A stretch of 33,466 bases of DNA from Paraburkholderia podalyriae (GCF_014397785.1 NZ_VZQQ01000063.1:1-33466); one strand, 5' to 3'; counted from the first letter of the stretch, positions 15,802 through 24,098 are shown. Translations and numbers: made by a program. The notes: generated by a model not told the origin, from the letters alone.

Positions 15802-16593
15802 TTACGTTGCCGTCCATCCGCCATCAATTGCAATTGCCTGACCCGTAATGTAGCTTGCCGCATCCGACGCGAGGAAAACCGCGACGTCGGCGACTTCCTG
15901 CGGCTTGCCACGCCGGCGAGCCGGAATCGTGCGTTTGTATGCGTCGGGGTCCGAGCCCACGCCCCGATTCATGTTTACCGCGTGCTCGCCAAGAATCGCG
16001 CCGGAATTCTTGCGAACGTCTGTTTCGATTGCTCCCGGACAGATTGCATTGACGGTGACTCCGAGCTCTGAGTAGTCGCACGCGATCTGGCGCGTTAGTC
16101 CCACTACGCCAAATTTCGCCGCGGTGTACGAAGCCCCATCCGCAGCACCACGCAACCCGCCGACCGAGGACGTGTTGATGATCCGCCCACCGGTGCCCTG
16201 TTCAATCATCTGGCGAAGCGCGGCGCGGCAACCGAAGTAACATCCCTTCAGATTGATATCAATGATCTGGTTCCAGAGACCTTCTTTGGTGTCCATCAGA
16301 CTCGCGGAACCGTCATACACGCCCGCGTTATTGATCATGATGTCAAGCTTGCCAAAGCGCGATACGGCCTCTTTCACCAGACTTTCGACCTGCGATTCGC
16401 TGCGCACATCCGTCTTAACGAAAACGGTTGGGCTTCCCGCATTCAGCTCTTCAGCAACGCGCTTCCCCTCTTCCTCAAGGATGCCACCGATCACCAGTTT
16501 CACGCCCAGCGCCGATAACGTCCGCGAGATGGCCAGACCGATACCACTCTCACCACCCGTGATAACGGCGACCCGATTCTTCAGATCTGTCAT
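15802..16593 (-). CDS. Short-chain dehydrogenase/reductase (SDR), 3-hydroxyacyl-CoA-dehydrogenase-like
   Basis: A 263-residue classical SDR. ATG 16593 is chosen because a perfect GGAGG lies 7 bases upstream; an earlier in-frame ATG at 16608 overlaps that site. Cofactor motif TGGESGIG (residues 12-19), NNAG (87-90), Asn113, Ser142, Tyr155 and Lys159 complete the catalytic tetrad. The C-terminal VFLASDAASYITGQAIAIDGG is typical. The sequence between Gly36 and Lys43 has no basic residue at the usual NADP position and carries acidic residues, which leans to NAD. As first gene of an operon with an acyl-CoA dehydrogenase it most likely oxidises a 3-hydroxyacyl-CoA or an alcohol intermediate. The exact substrate is open. 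Confidence 0.92.
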   Translation of the reverse strand: MTDLKNRVAVITGGESGIGLAISRTLSALGVKLVIGGILEEEGKRVAEELNAGSPTVFVKTDVRSESQVESLVKEAVSRFGKLDIMINNAGVYDGSASLMDTKEGLWNQIIDINLKGCYFGCRAALRQMIEQGTGGRIINTSSVGGLRGAADGASYTAAKFGVVGLTRQIACDYSELGVTVNAICPGAIETDVRKNSGAILGEHAVNMNRGVGSDPDAYKRTIPARRRGKPQEVADVAVFLASDAASYITGQAIAIDGGWTAT

Positions 16594-16674
16594 GAATATC
16601 CTCCACATGGCTGCGGCCGATCGGTTTGTGCAATCAACTGATCCCGCAAAATTAGACCCGTCAAATTAAATTTT

Positions 16675-16715
16675 AGACCCGCTGGTCAGTATGCTCCAAT
16701 CGATCAAAAAATCAA
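16675..16715 (-). promoter_or_regulatory. Promoter of the SDR-acyl-CoA dehydrogenase-CDA1 operon with operator (site e)
   Basis: The plus-strand operator AGACCCGCTGGTCAGTATGC (16675-16694) contains the perfect dyad GACC-N4-GGTC. On the minus strand CATACT (16688-16693) is the -10, 16 bp from TTGATT (16710-16715). A second GACCCGTC half-like element lies at 16656-16663, inside the leader. Confidence 0.68.
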
Positions 16716-16842
16716 AATCATTTCACCCGGGTTGCCATTGGCTGGGCGCGCAGAAGGAGCACATGCTCGCGCCAGCCGCCGGCGTTGGCAACCATAGTCA
16801 CAGTTCTTGACACACATGGATCGGTTGCGAAGGCAGCCCGAC

Positions 16843-17508
16843 TCAAGAATTGAGTGCTGTCGCAGATTGGCGGCGGACTGCGGATTTCCTCGACGCCTCG
16901 CCGGTTTCGGCAACAAAGCCGCTCATCAGCATCGTCACGAAGTGTTCCGCGATGTCAGCGGCCGACAAACGCCCGTCAGGCCTGAACCAGGTCGACAACG
17001 AATTGCACATGCCAATAATTGCGCGCACGGCGACACCGGTAGGGATTTTTCGAAACCGATTCTCAGCAACACCGTCAGCGTAGATCGCAGAGATCCGCAC
17101 GCCATACTCGCGCTTGCGATCTGCCATCTGCTGACGCTGATGTTCGTTCAGTTCAGTTTCGTCACGCCAATAAATCGCGTTCCACTCCGGGCGCTCCATG
17201 ACATGCAATGCATGATCCAGTATTAGCCGCCTGAGCGTCTCCTCTGGTCCTAGCCCCAATTCAGTGACAGATGTGATCATCTGGAAATACTCATCGTAGT
17301 TCCGCAAAAAAATCTGCCAGAGAATCTCGCTCTTGCTCTTGAAGTAGTAGTAGACGACGGACTTGGTGTAACCAAGGCTTGAAGCAATGTCGTCGATCGT
17401 CACCGCGCGGAATCCGCGACGGGCGAACAGACTCACCGCAGACATCAGGATTTCGTCCTGCACGTACGCCTGCTTCCGGGCTTTCAGTTCTTCGCGACGA
17501 TTGATCAT
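16843..17508 (-). CDS. TetR-family transcriptional repressor (regulator 2)
   Basis: A 221-residue TetR regulator. I choose ATG 17508 (MINRREELK) because GGGAG lies 8 bases upstream; ATG 17514 is two codons earlier. The HTH block RGFRAVTIDDIASSLGYTKS is followed by SVVYYYFKSKSEILWQIF, almost identical to regulator 1 except for a few residues. The ligand domain is more diverged, though it keeps the EWNAIYWRDETELNEHQ and AVRAIIGMCN blocks. It is the last gene of the long transporter/ligase operon, 52 bases after the thioesterase, so its own level would rise on induction and give negative feedback. The target is probably the shared operators (inference from the shared HTH). Confidence 0.9.
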   Translation of the reverse strand: MINRREELKARKQAYVQDEILMSAVSLFARRGFRAVTIDDIASSLGYTKSVVYYYFKSKSEILWQIFLRNYDEYFQMITSVTELGLGPEETLRRLILDHALHVMERPEWNAIYWRDETELNEHQRQQMADRKREYGVRISAIYADGVAENRFRKIPTGVAVRAIIGMCNSLSTWFRPDGRLSAADIAEHFVTMLMSGFVAETGEASRKSAVRRQSATALNS

Positions 17509-17560
17509 CTTCATATCTCCCTGTGTTCCGGCATCACAACGCGACTGGCGCGTGCGTTGG

Positions 17561-18028
17561 CTATGGATTGGCACAGCCTTCGGCGCCTTCAGACGGGAAT
17601 AGATCTTCGGCTCGACGTCTGACTACCTCCGGGAGCGGAATGCTCTTGCGGCTCGAAAGATCGAAGTATACTGAGGTCATTAGCACATCTGCCGCGACGT
17701 TGCCCGTGAGAGCGAGAAGACTGTGCTGGGTGCGCAAGGACGTATGCCCGCAACGTAGAACCCGGCTTTCAACTCGGAACAGGTCACCAACCCTAAGTTC
17801 GCCGCGAAAGTCGATTTCGTAGCGAACATCGGCCCACCCTTGTCGCTTGGTGCTCCGCCATTCCGGGTCATAGCCCAGTTCAACGACCGTGTGCCACATT
17901 GCCTGATCGAAAGCAGCCACATAATATTGAACCGTCATATGGCCCATCGCGTCCGACTGGCTCGGGTAGACAACTCCGCGGAAGGTATCGAGTGCGCCGA
18001 CCGGCCGGCTCTCTTGCGCCACACTCAT
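17561..18028 (-). CDS. Acyl-CoA thioesterase, hotdog fold (4HBT/YbgC-like)
   Basis: A 155-residue hotdog-fold protein. The motif YPSQSDAMGHMTVQYYVAAFDQA places Asp26 where YbgC-type thioesterases keep the catalytic Asp, and the central helix follows directly. Later YEIDFRGELRVGDLFRVESRV and VLMTSVYFDL are typical strands. Start ATG 18028 overlaps the stop codon of the preceding gene (ATGA), so the two are coupled. It would hydrolyse a CoA thioester formed by the ligase of the same operon, releasing a dead-end acid or making a real pathway step. Similar thioesterases accompany carnitine catabolism genes, but the substrate here is unknown. Confidence 0.85.
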   Translation of the reverse strand: MSVAQESRPVGALDTFRGVVYPSQSDAMGHMTVQYYVAAFDQAMWHTVVELGYDPEWRSTKRQGWADVRYEIDFRGELRVGDLFRVESRVLRCGHTSLRTQHSLLALTGNVAADVLMTSVYFDLSSRKSIPLPEVVRRRAEDLFPSEGAEGCANP

Positions 18029-18834
18029 GATTGAGTAAAGACTTTGCTCAGCGTCGGCACGGCATCTTTCCACGCTCGACGCGTATCGCGCGATACATCT
18101 TGATAGTGGCCTGCGTCCGGACGCGTGTAGTACCCGGTTCGTCCAATCTGATAGGCACCCGCCTTATGAAGATCGGCCATACTTTCGGCCATCTTCAACG
18201 CCATCAGGTTCGGGTTCAGGATGGGTACGACCGCAGTGTCGCCGCCCTTCATCAAGTGCTGCTGATAACATGCGGCGATGATCGTGCAGTTGAGAATGAT
18301 GCACTCTGCACGGGTCTTCTCAACGCACGAAGCGGCCACCGAGATCACGTCCTTAGCGACGGCATCGGGATTCTTGATCATGTCCCGGATATACCAGTCA
18401 ATAACCTCGAAGCCGCGAATATTGCCATCGAGCCCCGTCGTACGAGCGTATTCCTGCATGTACTCACACGCTTTGCGGTGATCAGTTACTACGGCCGACG
18501 ATTTGCCGAAGAACGGCGCGAACTGCAAGGATGCTTCCATTGGACCAACAACCGGAATGTTGACGACTTCACGCCCGACTCTGACTGCGGGGTCATAGCA
18601 GCATCCCGAGATGACCGCGTCGAAGCCTTTTTCCTCAGCGTCCTGGATTGCCTCAAGGAGAGCGAGTTCCATCAGATGCTTGGGATAGAAATAGTCGGGG
18701 TCGGCCGGACACCCTTCGAGGTGCGAAATCGTCAGCTCGGTATCTGCAGCCGCGTAGTGTAAGAGCGTTTCATGAATCAGTTCGTCATACGCGCGAGTGC
18801 CGAAGGGATTGATGAAGTTGATGCGACGTGTCAT
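18025..18834 (-). CDS. Asp/Glu/hydantoin racemase superfamily protein
   Basis: A 269-residue protein of the pseudo-symmetric two-cysteine racemase superfamily. It starts with the typical strand MTRRINFINPFGT. The first catalytic-cysteine region is ISGCCYDPAVRVGREVVNIPVVGPMEAS (Cys78 or Cys79). The second is ECIILNCTIIAA with Cys183. Hydantoin racemases, Asp/Glu racemases, maleate isomerases and arylmalonate decarboxylases all share this fold, and the sequence alone does not separate them. With both cysteine positions present, racemisation or isomerisation is likelier than decarboxylation. It lies between an amidase gene and a thioesterase gene, which suggests that it acts on a chiral amide, amino acid or cyclic ureide intermediate. 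ATG 18834 is chosen; ATG 18840 is also possible. Confidence 0.82.
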   Translation of the reverse strand: MTRRINFINPFGTRAYDELIHETLLHYAAADTELTISHLEGCPADPDYFYPKHLMELALLEAIQDAEEKGFDAVISGCCYDPAVRVGREVVNIPVVGPMEASLQFAPFFGKSSAVVTDHRKACEYMQEYARTTGLDGNIRGFEVIDWYIRDMIKNPDAVAKDVISVAASCVEKTRAECIILNCTIIAACYQQHLMKGGDTAVVPILNPNLMALKMAESMADLHKAGAYQIGRTGYYTRPDAGHYQDVSRDTRRAWKDAVPTLSKVFTQS

Positions 18835-18890
18835 TCTCATTCCAGATGGAAGTGCGTGTTTGGTTCGATGCTGATCTCAAGCGCGGTCTG

Positions 18891-19775
18891 TCAAGACTGC
18901 AATCGCTCATATAGATCAGGCCGCCGGTCTGTAAGCTGTCGAACCTCTGCACGCGAACGCGATAGCCGCAGTACTTCGAGGTCCAGCGTGGCGTTCAGAA
19001 GGTCCTCACCCTCCGCACCGACCGCGTATGTGCCGTCGCCGATCTTGAACCGGTTGTCGATCGGACATGCCACGAATGCACGACCGGTTAGCAGTGACGT
19101 GTAGTCGTTAGGAATATCCATCGGACCGACGAGCGTCGAAACACAGACGAACATCTGGTTTTCCAGCGCCCGTGCATGCGCGCTATGCCAGACCCGCCAA
19201 GTGCCACGATCCTCCGTCAGTGATGGGACAAGCAGAACTTCCACGCCTTCTCTCACAAGATATTGCGTCAGTTCCGGAAACTGGACGTCGTAACAGACAA
19301 ATAGACCGCACTTCACGCCCCACACATCAAACGACATCAGCGCGTCGCCTCCATGGGTCTGGATAGCCCGCTCCCCACGAGTCATATGCAGTTTGTCCTG
19401 TCGCAGGATCTCGCCATCCGGCATGAACACAAACGCACTGTTCCGTGCGACGCCGTCTTCCTCATGCCAGAATGATGCACCGGCAATTGCCAGGCCGTGC
19501 TTGCCGGCTAGTGCCGACATCATTTGCTTGTAGGCGCCAAACATCGGTGTGAGCACTTTGCGATAAAACGCTCCCACTCCTGCGTTGTCGACTCTGGATG
19601 CGTCCGGATCTGTCCAGAGGAGCCCGGTCGAAACCAACTCCGGAAGCAGCAGGATTCGACTACCCGCAGAGGCAGCCTGCCTGGCGAGTGTCTCGACATG
19701 ATTGCCCAACGCCGCGAGCGTCGGATACCGTCTTGTCCCGAAAGATGCGATTGAAACTGGCAGAAGTGCGCTCAT
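18891..19775 (-). CDS. Nitrilase-superfamily amidohydrolase (CN hydrolase)
   Basis: A 294-residue cytoplasmic C-N hydrolase. The catalytic triad is visible: Glu46 in LLLPELVSTG, Lys128 in RQDKLHMTRGE and Cys161 in GLFVCYDVQFPELTQYL. The CYDVQFPE context resembles general amidases and omega-amidases (half-amide hydrolysis) more than N-carbamoyl-D-amino acid hydrolases, which carry CNDRRWPE. Its ATG overlaps the stop of the acyl-CoA ligase gene (ATGA). The likely role is to release ammonia from an amide or half-amide in the pathway. The following gene is a hydantoin-racemase-family protein, and a CDA1/imidase-like hydrolase is in the same regulon, so these may be successive steps. Confidence 0.88.
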   Translation of the reverse strand: MSALLPVSIASFGTRRYPTLAALGNHVETLARQAASAGSRILLLPELVSTGLLWTDPDASRVDNAGVGAFYRKVLTPMFGAYKQMMSALAGKHGLAIAGASFWHEEDGVARNSAFVFMPDGEILRQDKLHMTRGERAIQTHGGDALMSFDVWGVKCGLFVCYDVQFPELTQYLVREGVEVLLVPSLTEDRGTWRVWHSAHARALENQMFVCVSTLVGPMDIPNDYTSLLTGRAFVACPIDNRFKIGDGTYAVGAEGEDLLNATLDLEVLRLSRSRAEVRQLTDRRPDLYERLQS

Positions 19776-21277
19776 TGGCGGGCCTCCATCCAGTGCGCAA
19801 GGAGCGCGTTTTTGTCGACCTTCCCCGTTGCGCCGAGAGGAAGCGCTGACATTGGTACAAAGAACGCTGGAATCTTGAAGTCAGCCAGCTTGCCGGCGCA
19901 GTGCGCCTTCAGCACTTCATCTGGCGGGAGATAGCCTGACCGCGGAACAATGTATGCCGCAACAAGCTGACCGAATTTCTCATCCGGCACGCCGATCACT
20001 GCAACGCTGCCGATTGCTTCGTGCGTTCCCAGCACCTGCTCCACTTCGGCAGGAGCGATGTTTGCTCCTCCCCGGATGATCAGATCCTTGCTACGCCCGG
20101 TCAAATAGTAGAAGCCAGCCGAGTCACGGTATCCGAGGTCTCCTGTGCGGATGAGATCGCCACAAAACAGTTCCCGGGTAAGAGCCTCATTTTTCAGGTA
20201 CCCGAGCGTTGCCGATGGTCCCCGGACATAGACCTCCCCTGTCACACCTTCAGCAACCTCGCGCCCGTCCGCGTCGACGATCTTCAGTTGCACACCCGGC
20301 GCGGCCTTGCCGATCGCTCCTTCCGGCACGGGTGTCGTATCATTCCAGAACCGCCCGAACACGGGACGAGTCTCGGTCAGAGAGTAATAATCCTCGATCT
20401 CCTTGTTGAACCGAAGCGCGAAACGTCGGCGAAGATCTTTCGACAGCGGCGCGCCTGCCGATATCAGCAATCGCATGAATGACAAGTCGATTTCCAGCGA
20501 GTTCTGTTCCGCGTACTCAAGCATCATGGCGAACATTGTCGGAACGCCCTGGAAAATCGTCGCCCTATGCTGCTGGAGCGCGTCGAGTACATCGCGCGGA
20601 TGGAATCGCCGAAGCACGACCGCTTTGCCTCCAGACTGCAGCGTCGCGCCAGTTGCCGTGGAAAGTCCATAGTGATATCCCAGCGGCAACGCGATGACAT
20701 TCACGTCGTCCGGCCCCATTCCCCACATCTCGATCAGCGAGGCATTGCCCGCGACTTCGGCCGCCTGATTGAGCGCTACTCCTTTCGGGCGACCGGTTGA
20801 ACCCGACGTGTACACCATCAGGAAGAGACCACTTTCGTTCCCGAGTTCGGAGACAGGAAGGCGATCGACATTCGATGGGTTAGTCGCCATGAAATCGTCA
20901 AGCAGGAGACCTGGTGTCTTCACGTCCTGATTGAGGGCTGCCTCCGCGACCTCTCTCATCCGCTCGTCGTAAATCAGCACCGTCGCTTCTGCGTGGTCGA
21001 TGATGTAGGCAATTTCAGATACGCTAAGACTCGAATTGACAGGAACGAATTGCCCTCCAAGCTTCGCAACGGCGTAATAGACCAGCATCTGTTCGATGCG
21101 GTTTTCGGTCAGAACGGCAACCGCCTTGCCGCCGTCGAAGCCCCGCTCCTTCAACCGCGCTACCGTTCGCGCGATTTCATCCACCAGTTCCGCATACGAA
21201 AATGAGTTCGTCGTTCCCACCAGGGCAGCGTGTTTGCCGCCGCGCACAGCCTGCTTTTCAATGTCCGTGTTGATCAT
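19772..21277 (-). CDS. AMP-forming acyl-CoA synthetase/ligase
   Basis: A 501-residue member of the ANL adenylating family that would activate a carboxylic acid to its CoA thioester with ATP. Motifs: P-loop-like MVYTSGSTGRPKG (about residues 154-166), a YYSLTETRP core where many family members have YGxTE, GDLGYRDSAGFYYLTGRSKD with the hinge Asp and Arg, and GATGKVDK with the catalytic Lys near the C-terminus. Length is normal. Start ATG 21277. It is followed with an ATGA overlap by the amidase and preceded by a MaoC hydratase. It is the only acid-activating enzyme in the window, so it is probably the entry point to CoA-linked degradation. Substrate unknown. Confidence 0.93.
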   Translation of the reverse strand: MINTDIEKQAVRGGKHAALVGTTNSFSYAELVDEIARTVARLKERGFDGGKAVAVLTENRIEQMLVYYAVAKLGGQFVPVNSSLSVSEIAYIIDHAEATVLIYDERMREVAEAALNQDVKTPGLLLDDFMATNPSNVDRLPVSELGNESGLFLMVYTSGSTGRPKGVALNQAAEVAGNASLIEMWGMGPDDVNVIALPLGYHYGLSTATGATLQSGGKAVVLRRFHPRDVLDALQQHRATIFQGVPTMFAMMLEYAEQNSLEIDLSFMRLLISAGAPLSKDLRRRFALRFNKEIEDYYSLTETRPVFGRFWNDTTPVPEGAIGKAAPGVQLKIVDADGREVAEGVTGEVYVRGPSATLGYLKNEALTRELFCGDLIRTGDLGYRDSAGFYYLTGRSKDLIIRGGANIAPAEVEQVLGTHEAIGSVAVIGVPDEKFGQLVAAYIVPRSGYLPPDEVLKAHCAGKLADFKIPAFFVPMSALPLGATGKVDKNALLAHWMEARQ

Positions 21278-21317
21278 CCGCTCTAGCCTCTATGCCTGAC
21301 ACCACCTTCCCGTTTTA

Positions 21318-21794
21318 CTATGCAGCCGCTTCCTCTTGACGACGATGCATCATCACCTTCCATTCGCCTTCCTGCACCACCTCGTTGCGCTGGTTACGGA
21401 TAGCGACATAGAAATTGACGATACCGACGGATGGCTTCTTGGTCTCTCGCTTGCCAGTAACCTTCTCGTAGACGTGGATCGTGTCACCGATCTTTACTGG
21501 ACCGCGCATGTCCCACGTCATACCCAGGAAGGCTACAGCCGTGCCTTCCTTGATGCCGAGGCGGCTTTCGAGCCCCGTTGCGATCGCAAACGCTGCTGGA
21601 CCGTGCAAAATACGCCCACCGAAGACCGTGTTCTTTGCGAACTCTTCATCGGTATGCACCGGATTGTGATCACCAGTGATCGCAGCGAACATGACAATGT
21701 CGGCTTCGGTTATTGTGCGACGCGGACTTTCCCACTCCGTACCAACGTCGAGTTCATCGTAAAACTTTGCGTTCTGCCCGATTGCGGCGCTCAT
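21318..21794 (-). CDS. MaoC-family (R)-specific enoyl-CoA hydratase-like protein
   Basis: A 158-residue hotdog-fold hydratase. The catalytic signature FAAITGDHNPVHTDEEFA gives Asp42 and His47, the Asp-His pair of the MaoC/PhaJ family. GGRILHGPAAFAIATGLES follows as the substrate-tunnel segment. A GAGG site lies 7 bases before ATG 21794. It lies between the binding protein and the ligase in the long operon. Expected role: hydration of the enoyl-CoA produced by the acyl-CoA dehydrogenase, giving the hydroxyacyl-CoA for the SDR. Confidence 0.9.
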   Translation of the reverse strand: MSAAIGQNAKFYDELDVGTEWESPRRTITEADIVMFAAITGDHNPVHTDEEFAKNTVFGGRILHGPAAFAIATGLESRLGIKEGTAVAFLGMTWDMRGPVKIGDTIHVYEKVTGKRETKKPSVGIVNFYVAIRNQRNEVVQEGEWKVMMHRRQEEAAA

Positions 21795-21889
21795 GTCTGT
21801 TCCTCTGATGTTGTAGTAAGGCCGAACATTTCTTGGCCCGACGTTCTTTCATGGCCTCGGCGCGAAACACCAAAGCCTGTCAAAAAGTG

Positions 21890-22732
21890 CTATTGCACGT
21901 CCGCAAAGCGGGGCGCGCCAGTACTTGCCGATTTCGGATCGAAGCCGTAGTTCTTGAGAATCGCCGCGATTTCGCCCTTGCGCTGCATCTCGTCGATGTC
22001 TTCGTTGATCGCCTTTCCCAGTTCATTGTTCGACTTCGCGTAGAGGAAACTGATCTGGGCGGGATGCACTGACGGCGCGACTCGCGAATCGGGTTGCAGG
22101 GCGACAACCTTGAAACCTTTGAACCCACCTTTCCTCTGCGCATCCACACCCGCGTTGTAAGTGTTGATCGCAGTATCGATTCGACCTGCCTCGAGGTCTT
22201 GGGCTAGCGCCACCGCCGTCGGGTATAGCTTCAGATTTTCGCCAAGAATCTTCTTCAAGTCGGCGACCCAGAGATACCCCTGAACCGTGCCCACCGTCTT
22301 TCCGGTCAGCTCGGCGAGCTTCGAATAGCCCTGTTTCGAATAGACGCCCATCTGTTCGAGATAGAGCGGGGTGGAGACGCCCATGACATTTGCGCGCGCC
22401 GCTGTGCGATACCAAGACCCCGACGACATGTCCGCGCGCCCCGTCACCACGTACTGAATCGACGCGGATGCATCTACGAGAGTCGGACTGATCTTGACGC
22501 ATTCGCGCTCGGCAACTTTCTCGAGGATTTCTGCGTCGACACCGACGAACTTTCCGCTGGCGTCGACATTGTCGAAGGGCGGATAGGATGTGGTGGTGAC
22601 CGACAACGTCCCCGTATTGATCGTCTCGAACTTATGCACGGGCGTACAAGCAGCAAAGCTGTTTGTCGTCACGGTGAGGAACCCGATCACGCCTAACACC
22701 GCTCCCATAATCTTGACATTCTGGCTCTTCAA
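21890..22732 (-). CDS. Periplasmic amino-acid-type ABC transporter binding protein (copy 2)
   Basis: A 280-residue SBP_bac_3 protein, paralogous to the one at 4627-5454; the shared blocks include SYPPFDNVDASGKFVGVDAEI, RTAARANVMGVS and GTVQGYLWVADLKK. I choose a TTG start at 22732 because GAGG lies 8 bases upstream and the product begins with a proper signal peptide (KSQNVK, hydrophobic core, cleavage after SFA). The in-frame ATGs at 22768/22765 would put an acidic stretch (VDNEES) in front of the signal and lack a ribosome site. The strong AGGAGGTGG upstream instead serves an 11-codon frame (22746-22778). It is the fourth gene of the operon, after ATPase and two permeases, and supplies their substrate. 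Confidence 0.85.
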   Translation of the reverse strand: MKSQNVKIMGAVLGVIGFLTVTTNSFAACTPVHKFETINTGTLSVTTTSYPPFDNVDASGKFVGVDAEILEKVAERECVKISPTLVDASASIQYVVTGRADMSSGSWYRTAARANVMGVSTPLYLEQMGVYSKQGYSKLAELTGKTVGTVQGYLWVADLKKILGENLKLYPTAVALAQDLEAGRIDTAINTYNAGVDAQRKGGFKGFKVVALQPDSRVAPSVHPAQISFLYAKSNNELGKAINEDIDEMQRKGEIAAILKNYGFDPKSASTGAPRFADVQ

Positions 22733-22745
22733 AACGCTTTCCTCG

Positions 22746-22778
22746 TTATCTACAGAAAAATGCATCACGATGCGACAT
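22746..22778 (-). CDS. Short upstream frame with a near-perfect ribosome binding site
   Basis: AGGAGGTGG (22785-22793), overlapping the permease stop codon, stands 6 bases before ATG 22778. This opens a 10-residue frame (MSHRDAFFCR) ending in TAA 19 bases before the likely first codon of the binding protein. Translation would keep ribosomes near the weaker TTG start, so it may act as a coupling leader. Its expression is unproven. Confidence 0.35.
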   Translation of the reverse strand: MSHRDAFFCR

Positions 22779-22791
22779 TGAATGCCACCTC

Positions 22792-23448
22792 CTACTCATG
22801 CCGCGACAGATGCTTCTCCATGCGTCCGATCAGCAGAGTTGAAGGCACGCAAATGGACGCATATAAAAATCCGGTCAGGACCAGCACCGGCATGTAACGG
22901 AAGGTGCTCGACCCGATGTCATTAGCCCGGCTGACGAGCTCCGGCAGTGCAATCGTGAAACAGAGCGAAGTCGTCTGCAGCATGACCAGCGCAAATCCAA
23001 GCAGCGGCGGAATGGCCACTCGCAAGCCCTGCGGCAGGATGATCAACCTGAAGCTGTCTCTGGTGCTGAGGCCTATCGCATAGGCAGCTTCCCGCTGACC
23101 GAACGGAACTGACACAAGACCGGCACGCATGATTTCGCTTGTGTATGCGCCCGTACTGAGCGCAAGTGCTACGACAGACGAAAAAAATGACGAGAGCGTA
23201 AGTCCAACCGTAGGCAGTCCAAAGTAGAGAAACTGCAGGAGTATCAGTGCGGGCGCGCCTCGACCAAGTTCGACGATCACGACGGAAATTGCTCGGAAGC
23301 TTTTTGACGGACTACCCACACCGATCGCGAGAGCAAGCCCCAGCGGGATTCCCAGCACAAGCGACGCGACTGTTACTTCCAGGCTTATCCCGAGCCCGGC
23401 TACGAGGCTGGGCAACCAGGAGAGCCAAAGGTCCAAGATCTCTTTCAT
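22792..23448 (-). CDS. Amino-acid-type ABC transporter permease (HisMQ family, second)
   Basis: A 218-residue inner-membrane permease with about five hydrophobic segments. The cytoplasmic EAA loop is seen as SVPFGQREAAYAIGLSTRDSFRLIILPQGLRVAIPP (about residues 117-152). ATG 23448 overlaps the stop codon of the previous permease (ATGA). A longer in-frame extension upstream reads into the neighbour and is ignored. It pairs with the other permease to form the channel. Confidence 0.92.
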   Translation of the reverse strand: MKEILDLWLSWLPSLVAGLGISLEVTVASLVLGIPLGLALAIGVGSPSKSFRAISVVIVELGRGAPALILLQFLYFGLPTVGLTLSSFFSSVVALALSTGAYTSEIMRAGLVSVPFGQREAAYAIGLSTRDSFRLIILPQGLRVAIPPLLGFALVMLQTTSLCFTIALPELVSRANDIGSSTFRYMPVLVLTGFLYASICVPSTLLIGRMEKHLSRHE

Positions 23449-24098
23449 CGTGCAATACTCATACGAAGTCGTGTGTCCAGAGCGCGCGATCCCCACGCCA
23501 TTAGTACGCTGATTACGAAATAAATGAAGCCGGCCGCCGCGTAGACTTCGATGCCTTTGAAGGTCGCCTGCGATGCACGATAGGCCGCCTGGGCGATCTC
23601 CGGTACCCCAATTGTGGAAGCGACCGCGGTATCCTTGACCAAGCCAATGGCGTACGTCGCGCAAGACGGCAGTGCCGTGCGGAAAATCTGCGGGCCCAGC
23701 ACGTCAACGTACTGTCGCCACCGAGACAATCCGAGCACCTTGGATGCTTCAAACTGCCCTAGAGGTACAGCTTTCATCGCACCTCGATAGATCTCCGCAA
23801 GATTTGCCGCAGTGATCAGAGCCAGGCCGATAACACCGGATGCAAAAGGACTCAGATGCAGTATGCCACTACCGATCCCGAAGAAAATGATGAACAGCCA
23901 AACAATCGGTGGGATCGATCGCATCACAAGAATGACTCCCATCGACACGCCCCGCACGACAGCGGAGCGCGAAACGCGCAACGCACACATCGGGATGGCG
24001 AGTATGGATCCGGCGACAAAAGCGAAAACTGTCAGCCCGATCGTCCACGGAACCGCCTGCAGAAGCATTCCGCCGACACTTTGAATAATGCCCATCAT
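23445..24098 (-). CDS. Amino-acid-type ABC transporter permease (HisMQ family, first)
   Basis: A 217-residue inner-membrane permease with several transmembrane stretches (such as GLTVFAFVAGSILAIP and MGVILVMRSIPPIVWLFIIFF). The EAA loop is AVPLGQFEASKVLGLSRWRQYVDVLGPQIFRTALP (about residues 111-145). ATG 24098 overlaps the ATPase stop codon (ATGA) and its own stop overlaps the next start, so all three transporter core genes are translationally coupled. Confidence 0.93.
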   Translation of the reverse strand: MMGIIQSVGGMLLQAVPWTIGLTVFAFVAGSILAIPMCALRVSRSAVVRGVSMGVILVMRSIPPIVWLFIIFFGIGSGILHLSPFASGVIGLALITAANLAEIYRGAMKAVPLGQFEASKVLGLSRWRQYVDVLGPQIFRTALPSCATYAIGLVKDTAVASTIGVPEIAQAAYRASQATFKGIEVYAAAGFIYFVISVLMAWGSRALDTRLRMSIAR

